A model generated the notes under the pieces. The model saw nothing but the letters and a program-made list of their open reading frames with translations, did no database searches and had not been told where the DNA came from. The position numbers were made by a program, and so were the translations under genes. From Nitrospirae bacterium JdFR-86 (GTDB lineage: Bacteria > Nitrospirota > Thermodesulfovibrionia > Thermodesulfovibrionales > JdFR-86), in assembly GCA_002011815.1 (NCBI GenBank), contig MTOV01000002.1:188043-234247 (forward strand): 46,205 bases of DNA, written 5' to 3'. Positions 34,503 to 43,859 of this stretch are shown here, one piece after another; the first letter of the stretch is position 1, and the number at the start of each line of letters is the position of its first letter.

Positions 34503-36278
34503 ATGATTCGTGATATAGGGTGCGGCGAGGTAAAAGAACAGGACATAGGAAAAGAGCTTACTCTTTCAGGATGGGTCTTCAGAAGGCGTGACCACGGCGG
34601 ACTTATATTCATAGACCTGCGGGACAGAAGCGGAATACTTCAGGTGGTCTTCAGCCCTGAGGTCTCAGCCGAGGCGCATAACCTCGCACACGAAATACGC
34701 TCAGAATACGTCATAACAGTCTCAGGAGAAATCAGAAAAAGACCCGAAGGTACAGAAAACCCTGAAATACCTACCGGCAATATCGAACTTTACGCCAAAA
34801 CCCTTAAGGTGCTGAATGAGTCTGCCACCCTTCCGTTCGCCCTTGAAGAGGCAGCAGAAGCCTCTGAAGCCCTGAGACTTAAATACAGATACCTTGACCT
34901 CAGAAGACCTGAATTGCAGAAAAACCTGATTGCAAGACACAAGGCAACCAAGACAATCAGAGACTATCTGGATGAACTCGGCTTCCTTGAGATAGAAACC
35001 CCAGTGCTTACCAAAAGCACACCTGAAGGCGCAAGAGACTACCTTGTTCCAAGCAGGCTTAATCCTGGGCACTTCTATGCCCTGCCCCAGTCGCCCCAGT
35101 TATTTAAACAGATACTCATGATTTCCGGGTTTGAAAAGTATTTCCAGATTGTCAAGTGCTTCAGAGACGAAGACCTCAGGGCAGACAGACAGCCTGAGTT
35201 CACACAGGTGGACATCGAAATGTCCTTTGTTGAAAGAGAAGACATCTTCACAGTCATCGAAGGCATGATGAAAAGGCTGTTCAAAACCGTGCTTGACATG
35301 GAACTGCAAACCCCTTTCCCACGCCTGAGCTTTAAGGAATCCATGGAAAGATTCGGAAACGACAAGCCTGATACAAGATTCGGCATCGAACTCAAAGAAA
35401 TGGCAGACCTTGCTGAAAAAGGCTCATTCAAGGTCTTTCTTGACGCCCTTCAGTCAGGCGGAAGAGTCAAAGCCATCAACGGAAAAGGCATGGCAGGGCT
35501 TTCAAGGAAAGAAATAGACATGCTTACCGAGGAAGCAAAAGCATTCGGGGCAAAGGGGCTTGCATGGATAAAGGTTAAAAACGGGTTTGAATCCCCAATA
35601 GCCAAGTTCTTCCCTGAAGAAATCCTGAAAGAGATGGCAAAACGGCTTGAGGCAGAGGAAGGAGACCTGATGCTCTTTGTCGCTGACAAGGAGAGCATAG
35701 TCCACGACGTATTAAGCAGAATGAGGCTTGAACTCGGTAAAAGACTGAATCTCATCAAGCCCGGGTTTAACTTCCTCTGGATAACCGATTATCCGCTTCT
35801 TGAATGGGATGAGACAGAAGGAAGGTTTACAGCCATGCACCATCCTTTTACATCACCTACAGACGACGACATCGAGAGAATGCTCAGCGGAGACTTTGAA
35901 CCCGCCTCTCTTAAAGCAAAGGCATACGACATAGTGCTTAACGGCTACGAGATAGGCGGCGGAAGTATAAGAATACACAGGACTGACGTCCAGAGAAAAA
36001 TGTTTGACGTTCTGGGGATATCAGAGGAAGAGGCAAAAACAAAGTTTGGCTTTCTGCTTGATGCCCTGCGCTACGGCGCTCCCCCGCACGGAGGCATCGC
36101 GCTCGGACTGGACAGACTCATAATGCTCATGGTCGGGGCACAGTCAATAAGGGATGTAATAGCGTTTCCAAAGACACAGAAGGCTTTCTGCCTCATGAGC
36201 AATGCCCCGTCCGAAGTGGACGAAAAACAGCTCAAAGAACTGCATATAAAAACAGATGTTGTGATAAAAGGGCAATAA
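34503..36278 (+). CDS. aspS: Aspartyl-tRNA synthetase
   Basis: A 591-residue class IIb bacterial AspRS. The order is an OB anticodon-binding domain (residues 1-110: [20 protein letters not shown]), motif 2 ([20 protein letters not shown]), the GAD insertion domain (about 290-400), and motif 3 ([19 protein letters not shown]). The start has CAGGAGGCGTT with GGAGG 5 nt before the ATG. It follows rluB by 27 nt, probably in one transcript. Whether it is discriminating or also charges tRNA-Asn cannot be judged without gatCAB information. Confidence 0.97.
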   Translation: MIRDIGCGEVKEQDIGKELTLSGWVFRRRDHGGLIFIDLRDRSGILQVVFSPEVSAEAHNLAHEIRSEYVITVSGEIRKRPEGTENPEIPTGNIELYAKTLKVLNESATLPFALEEAAEASEALRLKYRYLDLRRPELQKNLIARHKATKTIRDYLDELGFLEIETPVLTKSTPEGARDYLVPSRLNPGHFYALPQSPQLFKQILMISGFEKYFQIVKCFRDEDLRADRQPEFTQVDIEMSFVEREDIFTVIEGMMKRLFKTVLDMELQTPFPRLSFKESMERFGNDKPDTRFGIELKEMADLAEKGSFKVFLDALQSGGRVKAINGKGMAGLSRKEIDMLTEEAKAFGAKGLAWIKVKNGFESPIAKFFPEEILKEMAKRLEAEEGDLMLFVADKESIVHDVLSRMRLELGKRLNLIKPGFNFLWITDYPLLEWDETEGRFTAMHHPFTSPTDDDIERMLSGDFEPASLKAKAYDIVLNGYEIGGGSIRIHRTDVQRKMFDVLGISEEEAKTKFGFLLDALRYGAPPHGGIALGLDRLIMLMVGAQSIRDVIAFPKTQKAFCLMSNAPSEVDEKQLKELHIKTDVVIKGQ

Positions 36279-36282
36279 CCCC

Positions 36283-36311
36283 TTGACAATTGGCTATCTC
36301 CTTAATATAAT
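36283..36311 (+). promoter_or_regulatory. Strong sigma-70 promoter of ihfA-merR-tRNA-Pro
   Basis: Perfect TTGACA (36283-36288), a 17-nt spacer and perfect TATAAT (36306-36311), 21 nt before the ihfA start codon. The best consensus promoter in the window. Confidence 0.85.
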
Positions 36312-36332
36312 TAAGAAAATTCAGGGGAGACT

Positions 36333-36608
36333 ATGACAAAAGCAGATCTTGTAGAGATTATTTTTGAAAAGGTAGGCCTTTCAAAGAAAGAGGCTCAGGA
36401 TATAATCGAGATAATATTCGACACTATAAAACAAGCCTTTCAGGAGGGGGAGTCCGTCAAGATTTCCGGCTTCGGCACATTTAATGTCAGAAAGAAAGCC
36501 GCAAGAAGAGGCAGAAATCCTCAGACAGGGGAGGAACTAGAGATAACCCCCCGCAGAGTGCTAACCTTTAAGGCAAGTAACCAGCTAAAGGCAGCCTTAG
36601 AGAAGTAA
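36333..36608 (+). CDS. ihfA: Integration host factor alpha/HU-family protein
   Basis: 91 residues. MTKADLVEIIFEKVGLSKKE starts the helical dimer part. VKISGFGTFNVRKKAARRGR and NPQTGEELEITPRRVLTFKA form the DNA-bending arm with its Pro intercalating residue. Length and sequence match IHF alpha. The gene order ihfA-merR-tRNA-Pro is familiar from deltaproteobacteria and relatives. An AGGGGAG ribosome site lies 4 nt before the ATG. Confidence 0.94.
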   Translation: MTKADLVEIIFEKVGLSKKEAQDIIEIIFDTIKQAFQEGESVKISGFGTFNVRKKAARRGRNPQTGEELEITPRRVLTFKASNQLKAALEK

Positions 36609-36609
36609 C

Positions 36610-36984
36610 ATGCAGAAAGCACATGCCAAAAACCTTAAGGCTAACAAAGCCTTTCCTGATAAACTCTTTTACAAGATAGGTGAGGTCAGTAAGATTGCTG
36701 ATGTCGAGCCATACGTGCTGAGATACTGGGAAAGCGAGTTCCCTTTTCTTAAGCCGAGAAAGAGTAAGTCAGGACAGAGAATTTACGTAAAGAAAGACCT
36801 TGAACTTATCTTTCAGATAAAAAAGCTTCTTTACGAAGACAGATACACTATTGAAGGCGTAAGGAAGAAACTCGGCGACAGCAGCGTTAATAAAAGGCAT
36901 TCAGCCAGGGAGTCCCTCTCAGCAAGCAACGCTGTTGAACACGTCAAACAGAGACTCAGGGAAATCCTCAACCAACTTAAATAA
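36610..36984 (+). CDS. MerR family transcriptional regulator
   Basis: 124 residues. The MerR winged helix is [20 protein letters not shown], then [20 protein letters not shown] and [20 protein letters not shown]. The RYWE-x-EFP variant belongs to the HspR/MlrA-like subgroup found after ihfA. The C-terminal part is a helix ([16 protein letters not shown]) with no effector-binding domain or metal cysteines. It is 1 nt behind ihfA, and its stop is 1 nt before tRNA-Pro. Confidence 0.9.
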   Translation: MQKAHAKNLKANKAFPDKLFYKIGEVSKIADVEPYVLRYWESEFPFLKPRKSKSGQRIYVKKDLELIFQIKKLLYEDRYTIEGVRKKLGDSSVNKRHSARESLSASNAVEHVKQRLREILNQLK

Positions 36985-36985
36985 T

Positions 36986-37062
36986 CGGGGCGTGGCGCAG
37001 CCTGGTAGCGCACTCGCTTGGGGTGCGAGCGGTCGGCAGTTCAAATCTGCTCGCCCCGACCA
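36986..37062 (+). tRNA. tRNA-Pro (anticodon GGG)
   Basis: A 77-nt cloverleaf with acceptor CGGGGCG/CGCCCCG, discriminator A and encoded CCA (37060-37062). The D-arm is GCGCAGCCTGGTAGCGC. The anticodon stem CTCGC/GCGAG holds loop TTGGGGT with anticodon GGG, and the T-arm contains AGTTCAAATCT. It begins 1 nt after the merR stop codon, so it is cut from the ihfA-merR transcript. Downstream sequence becomes AT-rich, with a small CCCTTA/TAAGGG hairpin at about 37121-37137. Confidence 0.97.
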
Positions 37063-37165
37063 TTAAAATCTCCTCCACATACATACACACACTACCCTTA
37101 TAGCCCCTTATATCATCCCACCCTTAACTACTAAGGGTTGTATTTACAAGCTGCTTATGTTTATA

Positions 37166-37660
37166 ATGAAGCAGAATATGCCTAGGTTGATTGCAACTAT
37201 AATTAGCATTATCGTTATAATCCTTCCTACTTCTGTCTTAGCAGGGTCTTACAACAAAACCTACGGAAACGCTACAGTTTTAGAAGTAGTATCTGTTTAT
37301 GATGGAGACACTTTCAAAGCCAATATTCAAGGCTTTCCTGCTATTATTGGAGAAAAAATCAGCATAAGAATATACGGAATAGATGCGCCAGAACTTAAAA
37401 ATAAAGATTCCCGAATAAGAGAATTAGCTCAAAAAGCCAAACAGTTTACAGCAGAGAGACTCAGGAAAGGCACAGTTATTACCCTTAAGAATATAAGACG
37501 GGGTAAATACTTCAGGATAGTAGCAGAGGTTTATATAGACGGAGTCAACCTTGGAGAGGAACTGATAAAGGCAGGCTTAGCACTACCATATTACGGCGGA
37601 AAAAAACCTGTGTGGAAAGACTACACTTTTTCAAATTCTGCACAAAGCCTTCCGAGGTAA
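37166..37660 (+). CDS. Secreted thermonuclease-family (SNase) nuclease
   Basis: 164 residues. A signal peptide (RLIATIISIIVIILPTSVLA) is followed by the staphylococcal nuclease fold: VVSVYDGDTFKANI with the Ca-binding Asp, IRIYGIDAPELKN (catalytic Arg and Glu), and FRIVAEVYIDGVNLGEELIK (second catalytic Arg). It cleaves DNA or RNA outside the cytoplasm. Codons are markedly more AT-rich than in neighbours, suggesting horizontal gain beside tRNA-Pro. The start is ambiguous (37157, 37166, 37178). A TATAAT (37162-37167) overlaps the first two, and 37178 would fit a short leader. The last 40 nt overlap the convergent gene. Confidence 0.85.
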   Translation: MKQNMPRLIATIISIIVIILPTSVLAGSYNKTYGNATVLEVVSVYDGDTFKANIQGFPAIIGEKISIRIYGIDAPELKNKDSRIRELAQKAKQFTAERLRKGTVITLKNIRRGKYFRIVAEVYIDGVNLGEELIKAGLALPYYGGKKPVWKDYTFSNSAQSLPR

Positions 37661-38184
37661 GGAATGAGCTGTTCCTTAGGCATGTCGGGCTTCTCATCCA
37701 GTGTTGCAGCAACGAGCTTCATAAACCCTATATCTATTTTCTTGCCTTCCAGCAAAAAGGACAGGACTTTTTTCTTCTTAAGGTCTTCCTTGCTGTAGAA
37801 TGTCTTTGCCTTTTTCTCGAACAGTTGTGAAGCTTCTGCCAGAAAGTCTTTTGTCTTCTTTGCTTCACATATGGCTACAAAATCGTGTATGTTGAACGTC
37901 CCCACAAACCCTTTGTATTTATCAGCAGTAATCTTAAGCACGGCAGCAGCCCACTGGATTATCTCTGCATGCCTGTCAGTGCCATACTTGATAAGATAAG
38001 GGTGTATGTTCGCAATCCTTATGTAAGAAACAGCATACCTGCCGAGTTTTGGAAATACCTTACTCGTCTTCTCTATAATGGCTGTTCTGTCAGGAAGGCC
38101 TGTAAGAAAATCAGGCCAGAGATAAGGATTGTCCTGTTTCTTGCGTAATTCACTTATATAACGTTTTGCTTCTCTGAGTCCCAT
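37621..38184 (-). CDS. Degenerate GGDEF-domain protein
   Basis: 187 residues. The start PDFLTGLPDRTAIIEKTSKV matches the D-x-LTGLxNR entry of GGDEF domains, and YAVSYIRIANIHPYLIKYGT follows as the substrate-binding strand and helix. Where the catalytic GGDEF should be, the sequence reads FNIHDFVAI, so the active-site motif is lost. It probably binds GTP or c-di-GMP weakly or acts as a signalling scaffold rather than a cyclase. The last 40 nt run antisense into the nuclease gene. Confidence 0.75.
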   Translation of the reverse strand: MGLREAKRYISELRKKQDNPYLWPDFLTGLPDRTAIIEKTSKVFPKLGRYAVSYIRIANIHPYLIKYGTDRHAEIIQWAAAVLKITADKYKGFVGTFNIHDFVAICEAKKTKDFLAEASQLFEKKAKTFYSKEDLKKKKVLSFLLEGKKIDIGFMKLVAATLDEKPDMPKEQLIPYLGRLCAEFEKV

Positions 38185-38294
38185 TTAATAATAATAGATA
38201 GCAATACTAACACCGCTGTGTCAACTTGAAATTCTAATTATAAAGCAATTTAAATACAGATTCTATAAGTATTTTCAGGCAGATTGAAAATGTA

Positions 38295-38320
38295 TTTCAG
38301 GGGGCTAAAGCCCCCTGAAA
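38295..38320. terminator. Perfect hairpin behind ppdK
   Basis: TTTCAGGGGGC (38295-38305), loop TAAA, then GCCCCCTGAAA (38310-38320): an 11-bp perfect stem 7 nt beyond the ppdK stop. The U-tract is poor on both strands, but the stem is strong enough to end or protect the transcript. Confidence 0.6.
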
Positions 38321-38326
38321 AGACAA

Positions 38327-41020
38327 TTAAAGAGTCGCCTTTGTAAGGTCTGCCTTCATCTTTTTCTTCAATGCAGCCTGTGCTGCTGCAAGTCTTGCTA
38401 TGGGGACCCTGTAAGGCGAACAGCTTACATAATTGAGTCCTATATTATGGCAGAACTCTATGGATTTAGGGTCACCGCCGTGCTCACCGCAGATACCCAT
38501 CTTCAGGTCTTTCTTAACCTTCCTGCCTTTTTCAACAGCAATCTTCATAAGAGCGCCTGTTCCGCCGATATCAAGGGTTATGAACGGGTCGTCTTCGAGT
38601 ATCCCTTTTTCAACATAGTAAGGGAGGAACCTTCCTGCATCGTCTCTTGAAAGACCGAAGGTGGTCTGCGTAAGGTCGTTTGTTCCAAAGGAGTAGAAGT
38701 CTGCCTGTGTTGCAATCTCGTCGGCTGTTATTGCTGCGCGAGGAAGCTCTATCATCGTGCCTACTGTATATGGAACTTTCGTGTTGTATTGTTTCTGCAC
38801 TTCATCAGCAGTCCTTACGACGAGCTCACGCAGCTCTTTAAGTTCATTAACGTGTCCGACAAGCGGAATCATTATCTCAGGTATTACCTTGACCTTTTGT
38901 TTCTTAAGCTCGCATGCCGCCTCCATTATGGCACGAACCTGCATCTCGTAAACCTCAGGATAGGTTATACCGAGTCTGCACCCTCTGTGACCGAGCATCG
39001 GATTGAACTCATGCAGAGCTTTGTTGCGGGCTTTTAGTTTTTCAAACGGCACATCCATCTCACGGGCAAGGGCTTTGAGCTCCTCGTCTGTGTGGGGCAG
39101 GAACTCATGCAGAGGCGGATCAAGAAGTCTGATAGTCACAGGGAATCCCTTCATCGCCTTGAATATTCCTATGAAGTCCTGCTTCTGCATCGGAAGGAGC
39201 TTTGCAAGGGCTTTCTTTCTGCCCTCTGTATCATCGGCAAGTATCATTTCCCTTACGGCTTTGATTCTGTCGCCTTCAAAGAACATGTGTTCTGTTCTGC
39301 AAAGCCCTATACCTTCTGCTCCAAAGTTTCTTGCCACCTGTGCATCATGAGGGGTGTCTGCATTTGCCCTTACACGGAGTTTTCTGAACTCATCCACCCA
39401 TTTCATGAACTTGCCAAAGTCACCTGTAAGTTTCGGCCGCATGAGCGGGGCTTCTCCGAGTATTACCTCACCGGTAGTGCCGTTAAGTGTAAGATAATCT
39501 CCTTCTTTAACTGTAAGATCGTTTACTGTGAAATACCTCTGTGTCTCATTTATATTGATAGCTCCGCATCCAGCCACACAGCATTTGCCCATGCCTCTTG
39601 CCACGACTGCAGCATGGGATGTCATTCCACCTCTTGCAGTCAGTATTCCTTGTGCAGCGTGCATTCCGCCGATGTCCTCAGGGGACGTCTCTGTCCTGAC
39701 AAGTATTACCTTCTTGCCTTCTTCAGCAGCTTTTTCTGCATCCTCGGCAGTGAAGACCACCTGACCAACTGCTGCACCCGGAGATGCAGGAAGCCCTTTT
39801 GCAATAACCTGAATCTTAGCCTTAGGGTCTATCATTGGATGAAGAAGCTGGTCAAGCTGCTGCGGGTCGATTCTCATTATAGCGGTCTTTTTGTCTATGA
39901 GCCTTTCCTTCACCATGTCTATTGCTATCTTGAGTGCTGCTGCTGCCGTCCTCTTGCCTACCCTTGTCTGCAACATGTAGAGCTCGCCGTCCTGAACCGT
40001 AAACTCGATGTCGAGCATGTCCTTGTAGTGTCTTTCCAGCTTCTTGTATATGGAATTAAGCTCCTTGTATGCCTTTGGAAAACGCTTTTTCATCTCGCTT
40101 ATGTGCAGGGGTGTTCTTATGCCTGCGACCACATCTTCACCCTGCGCATTTATGAGACACTCGGCAAAGAACTTGTTTTCACCTGTAGACGGGTCTCTTG
40201 TAAAGCCCACGCCTGTCCCTGAGTTTTCACCAGTATTTCCAAAGACCATTGCCTGAATATTGCAGGCAGTGCCAAGGTCGTGAGGGATGCCGTGCAGGTC
40301 TCTGTATTTTACGGCTCTGTCGCCAAACCACGAACCGAACACCGCATTAATAGCCTTCCTTAACTGCTCAAGCGGGTCTGTTGGGAAGTCTTCGCCAGTC
40401 TCTTTCCTGTAGATTCTCTTATATTCCTCCACGAGTTTTTTCAGGTCGTCTGCATCGAGCTCTGTATCCAGTTTTACACCTTTTCTTTCCTTCATTTCTT
40501 CGAGCGCCTTCTCGAATTTCTGCCTGTCGATGCCCATAACAATGCTTCCGAACATTGTGATGAACCTTCTCAGGGCATCGTAACCGAAGCGCTCATTGCC
40601 TGTTTTTCTTATGAGTGCTTTAAGTGTTGTATCGTTTAAACCGAGGTTAAGCACAGTGTCCATCATTCCGGGCATTGAGAACTTTGCACCTGAACGCACG
40701 GACAGAAGAAGCGGATTTTCGGCATCGCCGAATTTCATACCCATGACTTTCTCGATCTTCTTAAGTCCGTCAAGAACCTGCTCCCACATACCCGGCGGAT
40801 ACTTCTTGTTATTCTTAAAATACTCGTTACATGCCTCTGTGGTAATGGTCATGCCTGCAGGAACAGGAATCTTAAGATTTGTCATCTCGGCAAGGCCTGC
40901 GCCTTTTCCTCCGAGAAGGTCCTTCATGTCTCCTCTACCGTCGGCTTTACCTCCCCCGAAAAAGTAAACATATTTCTTTTTCCTAGAAGCCGCCTTCTTT
41001 TTTGTAGTCTTTTTTGCCAT
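38327..41020 (-). CDS. ppdK: Pyruvate, phosphate dikinase
   Basis: A 897-residue enzyme interconverting pyruvate and phosphoenolpyruvate with ATP and phosphate. The N-terminal ATP-grasp domain has [20 protein letters not shown] and [20 protein letters not shown]. The phospho-His domain has [20 protein letters not shown] with the catalytic His. The C-terminal PEP barrel has [29 protein letters not shown] and [10 protein letters not shown] with the catalytic Cys. The N-terminus has a Lys/Arg-rich extension ([16 protein letters not shown]) of about 16 residues. It supports gluconeogenesis or pyrophosphate-linked glycolysis alongside fbp. An AGGCTTTT region with CGGAGG precedes the ATG. Confidence 0.97.
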   Translation of the reverse strand: MAKKTTKKKAASRKKKYVYFFGGGKADGRGDMKDLLGGKGAGLAEMTNLKIPVPAGMTITTEACNEYFKNNKKYPPGMWEQVLDGLKKIEKVMGMKFGDAENPLLLSVRSGAKFSMPGMMDTVLNLGLNDTTLKALIRKTGNERFGYDALRRFITMFGSIVMGIDRQKFEKALEEMKERKGVKLDTELDADDLKKLVEEYKRIYRKETGEDFPTDPLEQLRKAINAVFGSWFGDRAVKYRDLHGIPHDLGTACNIQAMVFGNTGENSGTGVGFTRDPSTGENKFFAECLINAQGEDVVAGIRTPLHISEMKKRFPKAYKELNSIYKKLERHYKDMLDIEFTVQDGELYMLQTRVGKRTAAAALKIAIDMVKERLIDKKTAIMRIDPQQLDQLLHPMIDPKAKIQVIAKGLPASPGAAVGQVVFTAEDAEKAAEEGKKVILVRTETSPEDIGGMHAAQGILTARGGMTSHAAVVARGMGKCCVAGCGAININETQRYFTVNDLTVKEGDYLTLNGTTGEVILGEAPLMRPKLTGDFGKFMKWVDEFRKLRVRANADTPHDAQVARNFGAEGIGLCRTEHMFFEGDRIKAVREMILADDTEGRKKALAKLLPMQKQDFIGIFKAMKGFPVTIRLLDPPLHEFLPHTDEELKALAREMDVPFEKLKARNKALHEFNPMLGHRGCRLGITYPEVYEMQVRAIMEAACELKKQKVKVIPEIMIPLVGHVNELKELRELVVRTADEVQKQYNTKVPYTVGTMIELPRAAITADEIATQADFYSFGTNDLTQTTFGLSRDDAGRFLPYYVEKGILEDDPFITLDIGGTGALMKIAVEKGRKVKKDLKMGICGEHGGDPKSIEFCHNIGLNYVSCSPYRVPIARLAAAQAALKKKMKADLTKATL

Positions 41021-41339
41021 AAAAGCCTCCGAGAATCTAAATTTTTTTAGACTGACAACGATTTTCCAGCCTGATAGAGTAACCCATAGGACAGTAAAAT
41101 TTCAAATTTTCCTTTCTAATTTCACTATATTTCTTTTTTATAAACAAGACATGTCTTTGCACGGAGTTTTAAGGCAGGGAATAAAATATGGAAATATTTA
41201 TGCTGGATCAATTGTGTGGCCTGCTCTAATTCCGTTAAAAGAGGTTAACTCTATGATTGACAACGGGGGCAATTAATGTTTATAAATTAAGCGTTGTGTT
41301 TTTTGTTATGCATACTCTCCAGAGGAGTATAAAGAGGAT
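41021..41339. other. Intergenic gap between divergent ppdK and UDP-sugar dehydrogenase
   Basis: 319 nt, AT-rich, no ORF with coding character. It contains the plus-strand promoter listed separately. On the minus strand a TTGAAA (about 41103-41108) with a weak TTACTC box may serve ppdK. A TATAGT lies further upstream on that strand. Nothing else is recognised. Confidence 0.5.
41257..41286 (+). promoter_or_regulatory. Promoter of the UDP-sugar dehydrogenase
   Basis: Perfect TTGACA (41257-41262), an 18-nt spacer and TATAAA (41281-41286), about 53 nt before the ATG. Confidence 0.75.
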
Positions 41340-42638
41340 ATGACTTTGATTGAAAAGATTCAATCCAAGAAAGCCAGCATCGGTATCATTGGACTTGGGT
41401 ATGTAGGTCTTCCCCTTGTAATAGAGTTCTGCAAAGAGGGATTTAATGTGACAGGGTTTGACATTGACCCTGAGAAGATACAGATGCTTAAGGCAGGAAA
41501 GAGTTATCTCAAGCATATTGACGCCTCAAGGATTGTCCAGTGCAGTGCAATGTTTCAGCCAACCACTGACTATTCAAAACTCTCAGACATGGACTGCATA
41601 ATCATCTGCGTTCCTACACCACTTAACCAATACCGAGAGCCTGACCTGTCCTATGTGTTCAACACGACGAGAACCATTGCAAGGTACCTTCGTAAAGGGC
41701 AGTTAATAGTGCTTGAGTCCACTACCTACCCCGGAACAACAGATGAAGATATGAAAGCCATACTCGAAGAGTCAGGGCTTAAAGCAGGGGTTGACTTCTA
41801 TCTGGCATACTCGCCTGAACGCGAAGACCCTAACAATAAAGATTTTTCCGTACGGAATATTCCAAAGGTTGTAGGCGGCTATACAAAAGACTGTCTGGAG
41901 TCAGCAGTAGCACTTTACAGCCAGATTGTCGAGCGCACTGTGCCGGTTTCATCAACAAAGGTTGCAGAGGCAACAAAGCTCCTTGAGAACATATACAGGG
42001 CGGTTAACATTGCCCTTGTCAATGAACTCAAGATACTGTTTGACAAAATGGGAATTGATACCTTCGAGGTTATAGACGCGGCCAAGACAAAGCCTTTTGG
42101 TTTTCATGCATTTTATCCTGGACCAGGACTCGGTGGTCACTGTATCCCGATTGACCCCTTCTACCTGACATGGAAGGCAAGGGAGTACGACTTCCACACA
42201 AAGTTTATCGAGCTTGCAGGTGAGATAAATACATCTATGCCTTACTATGTAGTACAAAAGACCATCGAGGCACTTAATGAGAAAGACAAAAGTATAAACA
42301 GGGCAAAGATACTCATCCTTGGGCTTGCCTATAAAAAAGGAGTGAACGACACTCGTGAGTCACCCTCCCTTAAGATTATGGAGCTTCTGAACCATAGAGG
42401 TGCTGAAGTCGATTACAACGACCCTTATATTCCAAAGCCTCCGAAGATGCGTAAATACAAACTGGATAAAACCTCAGTGCCTCTGACTTCAGAGACCCTT
42501 GGGAAATACGATTGTGTTGTGATTGTCACAGACCATCCTGATTACGACCCGGAGTTTATACTCGAAAACTCCAAACTGGTAATTGACACAAGAAATTTTA
42601 TAAAGGCCCCACACACTGATAAGGTGAAAAAGGCGTAA
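41340..42638 (+). CDS. Nucleotide sugar dehydrogenase (UDP-GlcNAc 6-dehydrogenase type)
   Basis: 432 residues. NAD-binding IGIIGLGYVGLPLVIEFCKE; VPTPLNQYREPDLSYV; LESTTYPGTTDED; central EATKLLENIYRAVNIALVNE; catalytic PGPGLGGHCIPIDPFYLTWK with the active-site Cys; and KILILGLAYKKGVNDTRESP. The sequence is closest to WbpA/TviB-type enzymes that oxidise UDP-GlcNAc to UDP-GlcNAcA for surface polysaccharides; UDP-ManNAc dehydrogenase is an alternative. It has its own promoter and a strong shared terminator. Together with glmS and PEP-CTERM genes it suggests an exopolysaccharide region nearby. Confidence 0.9.
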   Translation: MTLIEKIQSKKASIGIIGLGYVGLPLVIEFCKEGFNVTGFDIDPEKIQMLKAGKSYLKHIDASRIVQCSAMFQPTTDYSKLSDMDCIIICVPTPLNQYREPDLSYVFNTTRTIARYLRKGQLIVLESTTYPGTTDEDMKAILEESGLKAGVDFYLAYSPEREDPNNKDFSVRNIPKVVGGYTKDCLESAVALYSQIVERTVPVSSTKVAEATKLLENIYRAVNIALVNELKILFDKMGIDTFEVIDAAKTKPFGFHAFYPGPGLGGHCIPIDPFYLTWKAREYDFHTKFIELAGEINTSMPYYVVQKTIEALNEKDKSINRAKILILGLAYKKGVNDTRESPSLKIMELLNHRGAEVDYNDPYIPKPPKMRKYKLDKTSVPLTSETLGKYDCVVIVTDHPDYDPEFILENSKLVIDTRNFIKAPHTDKVKKA

Positions 42639-42660
42639 TCGACTTTTTGCAGAGGCCAAT

Positions 42661-42693
42661 AAAAAAGGCAGTGTAAAAAACACTGCCTTTTTT
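42661..42693. terminator. Bidirectional intrinsic terminator
   Basis: Arms AAAAAAGGCAGTGT (42661-42674) and ACACTGCCTTTTTT (42680-42693) with a 5-nt loop. It ends in T-runs on both strands, so it serves both the dehydrogenase gene and the convergent PEP-CTERM gene. Confidence 0.92.
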
Positions 42694-42712
42694 ATGCTTA
42701 AGTTAAACTCTG

Positions 42713-43414
42713 TTATTTCCCTCGTCTGTAAAGAGCCAGTCCCAGAAGTCCTGAACCAAGCAGAAGCAGGGTTGCAGGCTCAGGAATAGGAGCAGTGTCA
42801 TGTTTGGCTCCGCCAGAGGAATTTACTATCCAGCTTCCTGCAAATGTGGAAGACTCAGCAGTTAAAACATTACCGCCTTTGTAATTCCACACAGCATAGT
42901 CAGGCTCCAGCGCTGCCCCTATGCCTGTCACGAAGTCGAAAGTAAAATCAAAAAGATCTGTAGAGGTAGTATCCAGCCAGCCGAAGTTTGTTACCTCACC
43001 AGCCACCAGGAGTCCCGAGTACTCATACGAACCGTCACCGTCCACATCAATGTCACCATATATTTCCAGGTCGTTGCCACCTACTCCACCAGCGAAGTTA
43101 CCTGCACTGTCCACATAGAAGCTTACACTGTACGTACCATTTTCAATGGTAGCAAAGGTGCTACCGTCGAAGGTAATCTGAAGTGCCGTTGCAGTCGAGC
43201 TGAACAGACCTGTAGTTGCATCATAGGTGTAGCTTCCAGTATTGTCAGAGAGAATGTCCGGATACTGCATGTAGCTTCCAACCCCGATCAATGCAGCACT
43301 AGCACCACCTGCTACCAGAAGCACACCCAGCACCGCAAGCAGTAAAATCCTTGAAAGTCTCACCGTTTTCACCTCCTTCCCTGAAATATTCGTTCTTAAA
43401 AATTCTCTTTTCAT
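42713..43414 (-). CDS. PEP-CTERM sorting domain protein
   Basis: 233 residues. A signal peptide (LSRILLLAVLGVLLVAGGASA) is followed by about 160 residues rich in Gly, Thr, Asp and Ser with low-complexity beta character. The C-terminal PEP-CTERM anchor IPEPATLLLLGSGLLGLALY ends RRGK and is recognised by an exosortase. This class is exported and linked to extracellular polysaccharide. Two in-frame starts each have a strong ribosome site: ATG 43414 (AAGGAGGG) and GTG 43363 (AAGGAGGTG, then 6 nt). The latter gives a more usual signal peptide length. A sigma-54 type promoter lies upstream. Confidence 0.93.
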   Translation of the reverse strand: MKREFLRTNISGKEVKTVRLSRILLLAVLGVLLVAGGASAALIGVGSYMQYPDILSDNTGSYTYDATTGLFSSTATALQITFDGSTFATIENGTYSVSFYVDSAGNFAGGVGGNDLEIYGDIDVDGDGSYEYSGLLVAGEVTNFGWLDTTSTDLFDFTFDFVTGIGAALEPDYAVWNYKGGNVLTAESSTFAGSWIVNSSGGAKHDTAPIPEPATLLLLGSGLLGLALYRRGK

Positions 43415-43465
43415 CTATTCCCTCCTTGTAAACGATTCCGTGCAAATGTCTTTGCTCATCATTTA

Positions 43466-43481
43466 TGCAACTGGCATGCCA
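43466..43481 (-). promoter_or_regulatory. Sigma-54 (-24/-12) promoter of the minus-strand PEP-CTERM gene
   Basis: Minus strand TGGCATGCCAGTTGCA: the GG and GC dinucleotides are exactly 10 nt apart, and 14 or more positions fit the TGGCACG-N4-TTGCA consensus. Transcription would start about 40 nt before the ATG at 43414. Confidence 0.8.
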
Positions 43482-43843
43482 GTTTTCAAGTGGTTGATTT
43501 TAAAGGATATTTTTCAGGACAGCATCTGAATCAGAGCTGTTCTGTAAACTATATCGACAAGGAGTTGTATGGAAAACCTTACACTCTGAAGAAAACCCTT
43601 CGGCAGTCAGCCATACCTGCAATGCATCTTTCTGCCCGGGGAAAGGACCTTTCCTCCTGCACCAAACCGCATAAATAAAGGGATTGACTCACTATCAGAT
43701 TATTTGCCGCAGGTTCTGCCCCCTGCTTTTATGAAAAATTCATCCTCTTTTAATTGAGATTTCTCATCGAAAGAGTGTTGAAAAAGTTTACACTGCAAAC
43801 ACCTCATCAAAAAAAACGCAACAAAAATAATAACTTTTACAGC

Positions 43844-43859
43844 TGGCATTAATGTTGCT
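43844..43859 (+). promoter_or_regulatory. Sigma-54 (-24/-12) promoter of the plus-strand PEP-CTERM gene
   Basis: TGGCATTAATGTTGCT with GG and GC 10 nt apart, the same layout as the minus-strand site. The start of transcription would fall near 43871, about 20 nt before the ATG at 43892. Confidence 0.75.

Noticed and set aside
39092-40222. A 376-codon plus-strand frame inside ppdK
   Set aside because: Antisense to the conserved ppdK coding frame; rich in Cys, His and Ser with no domain pattern and no ribosome site.
43490-43678. A 62-codon frame between the PEP-CTERM genes
   Set aside because: GTG start without a ribosome site, no domain pattern, and it covers the regulatory gap.
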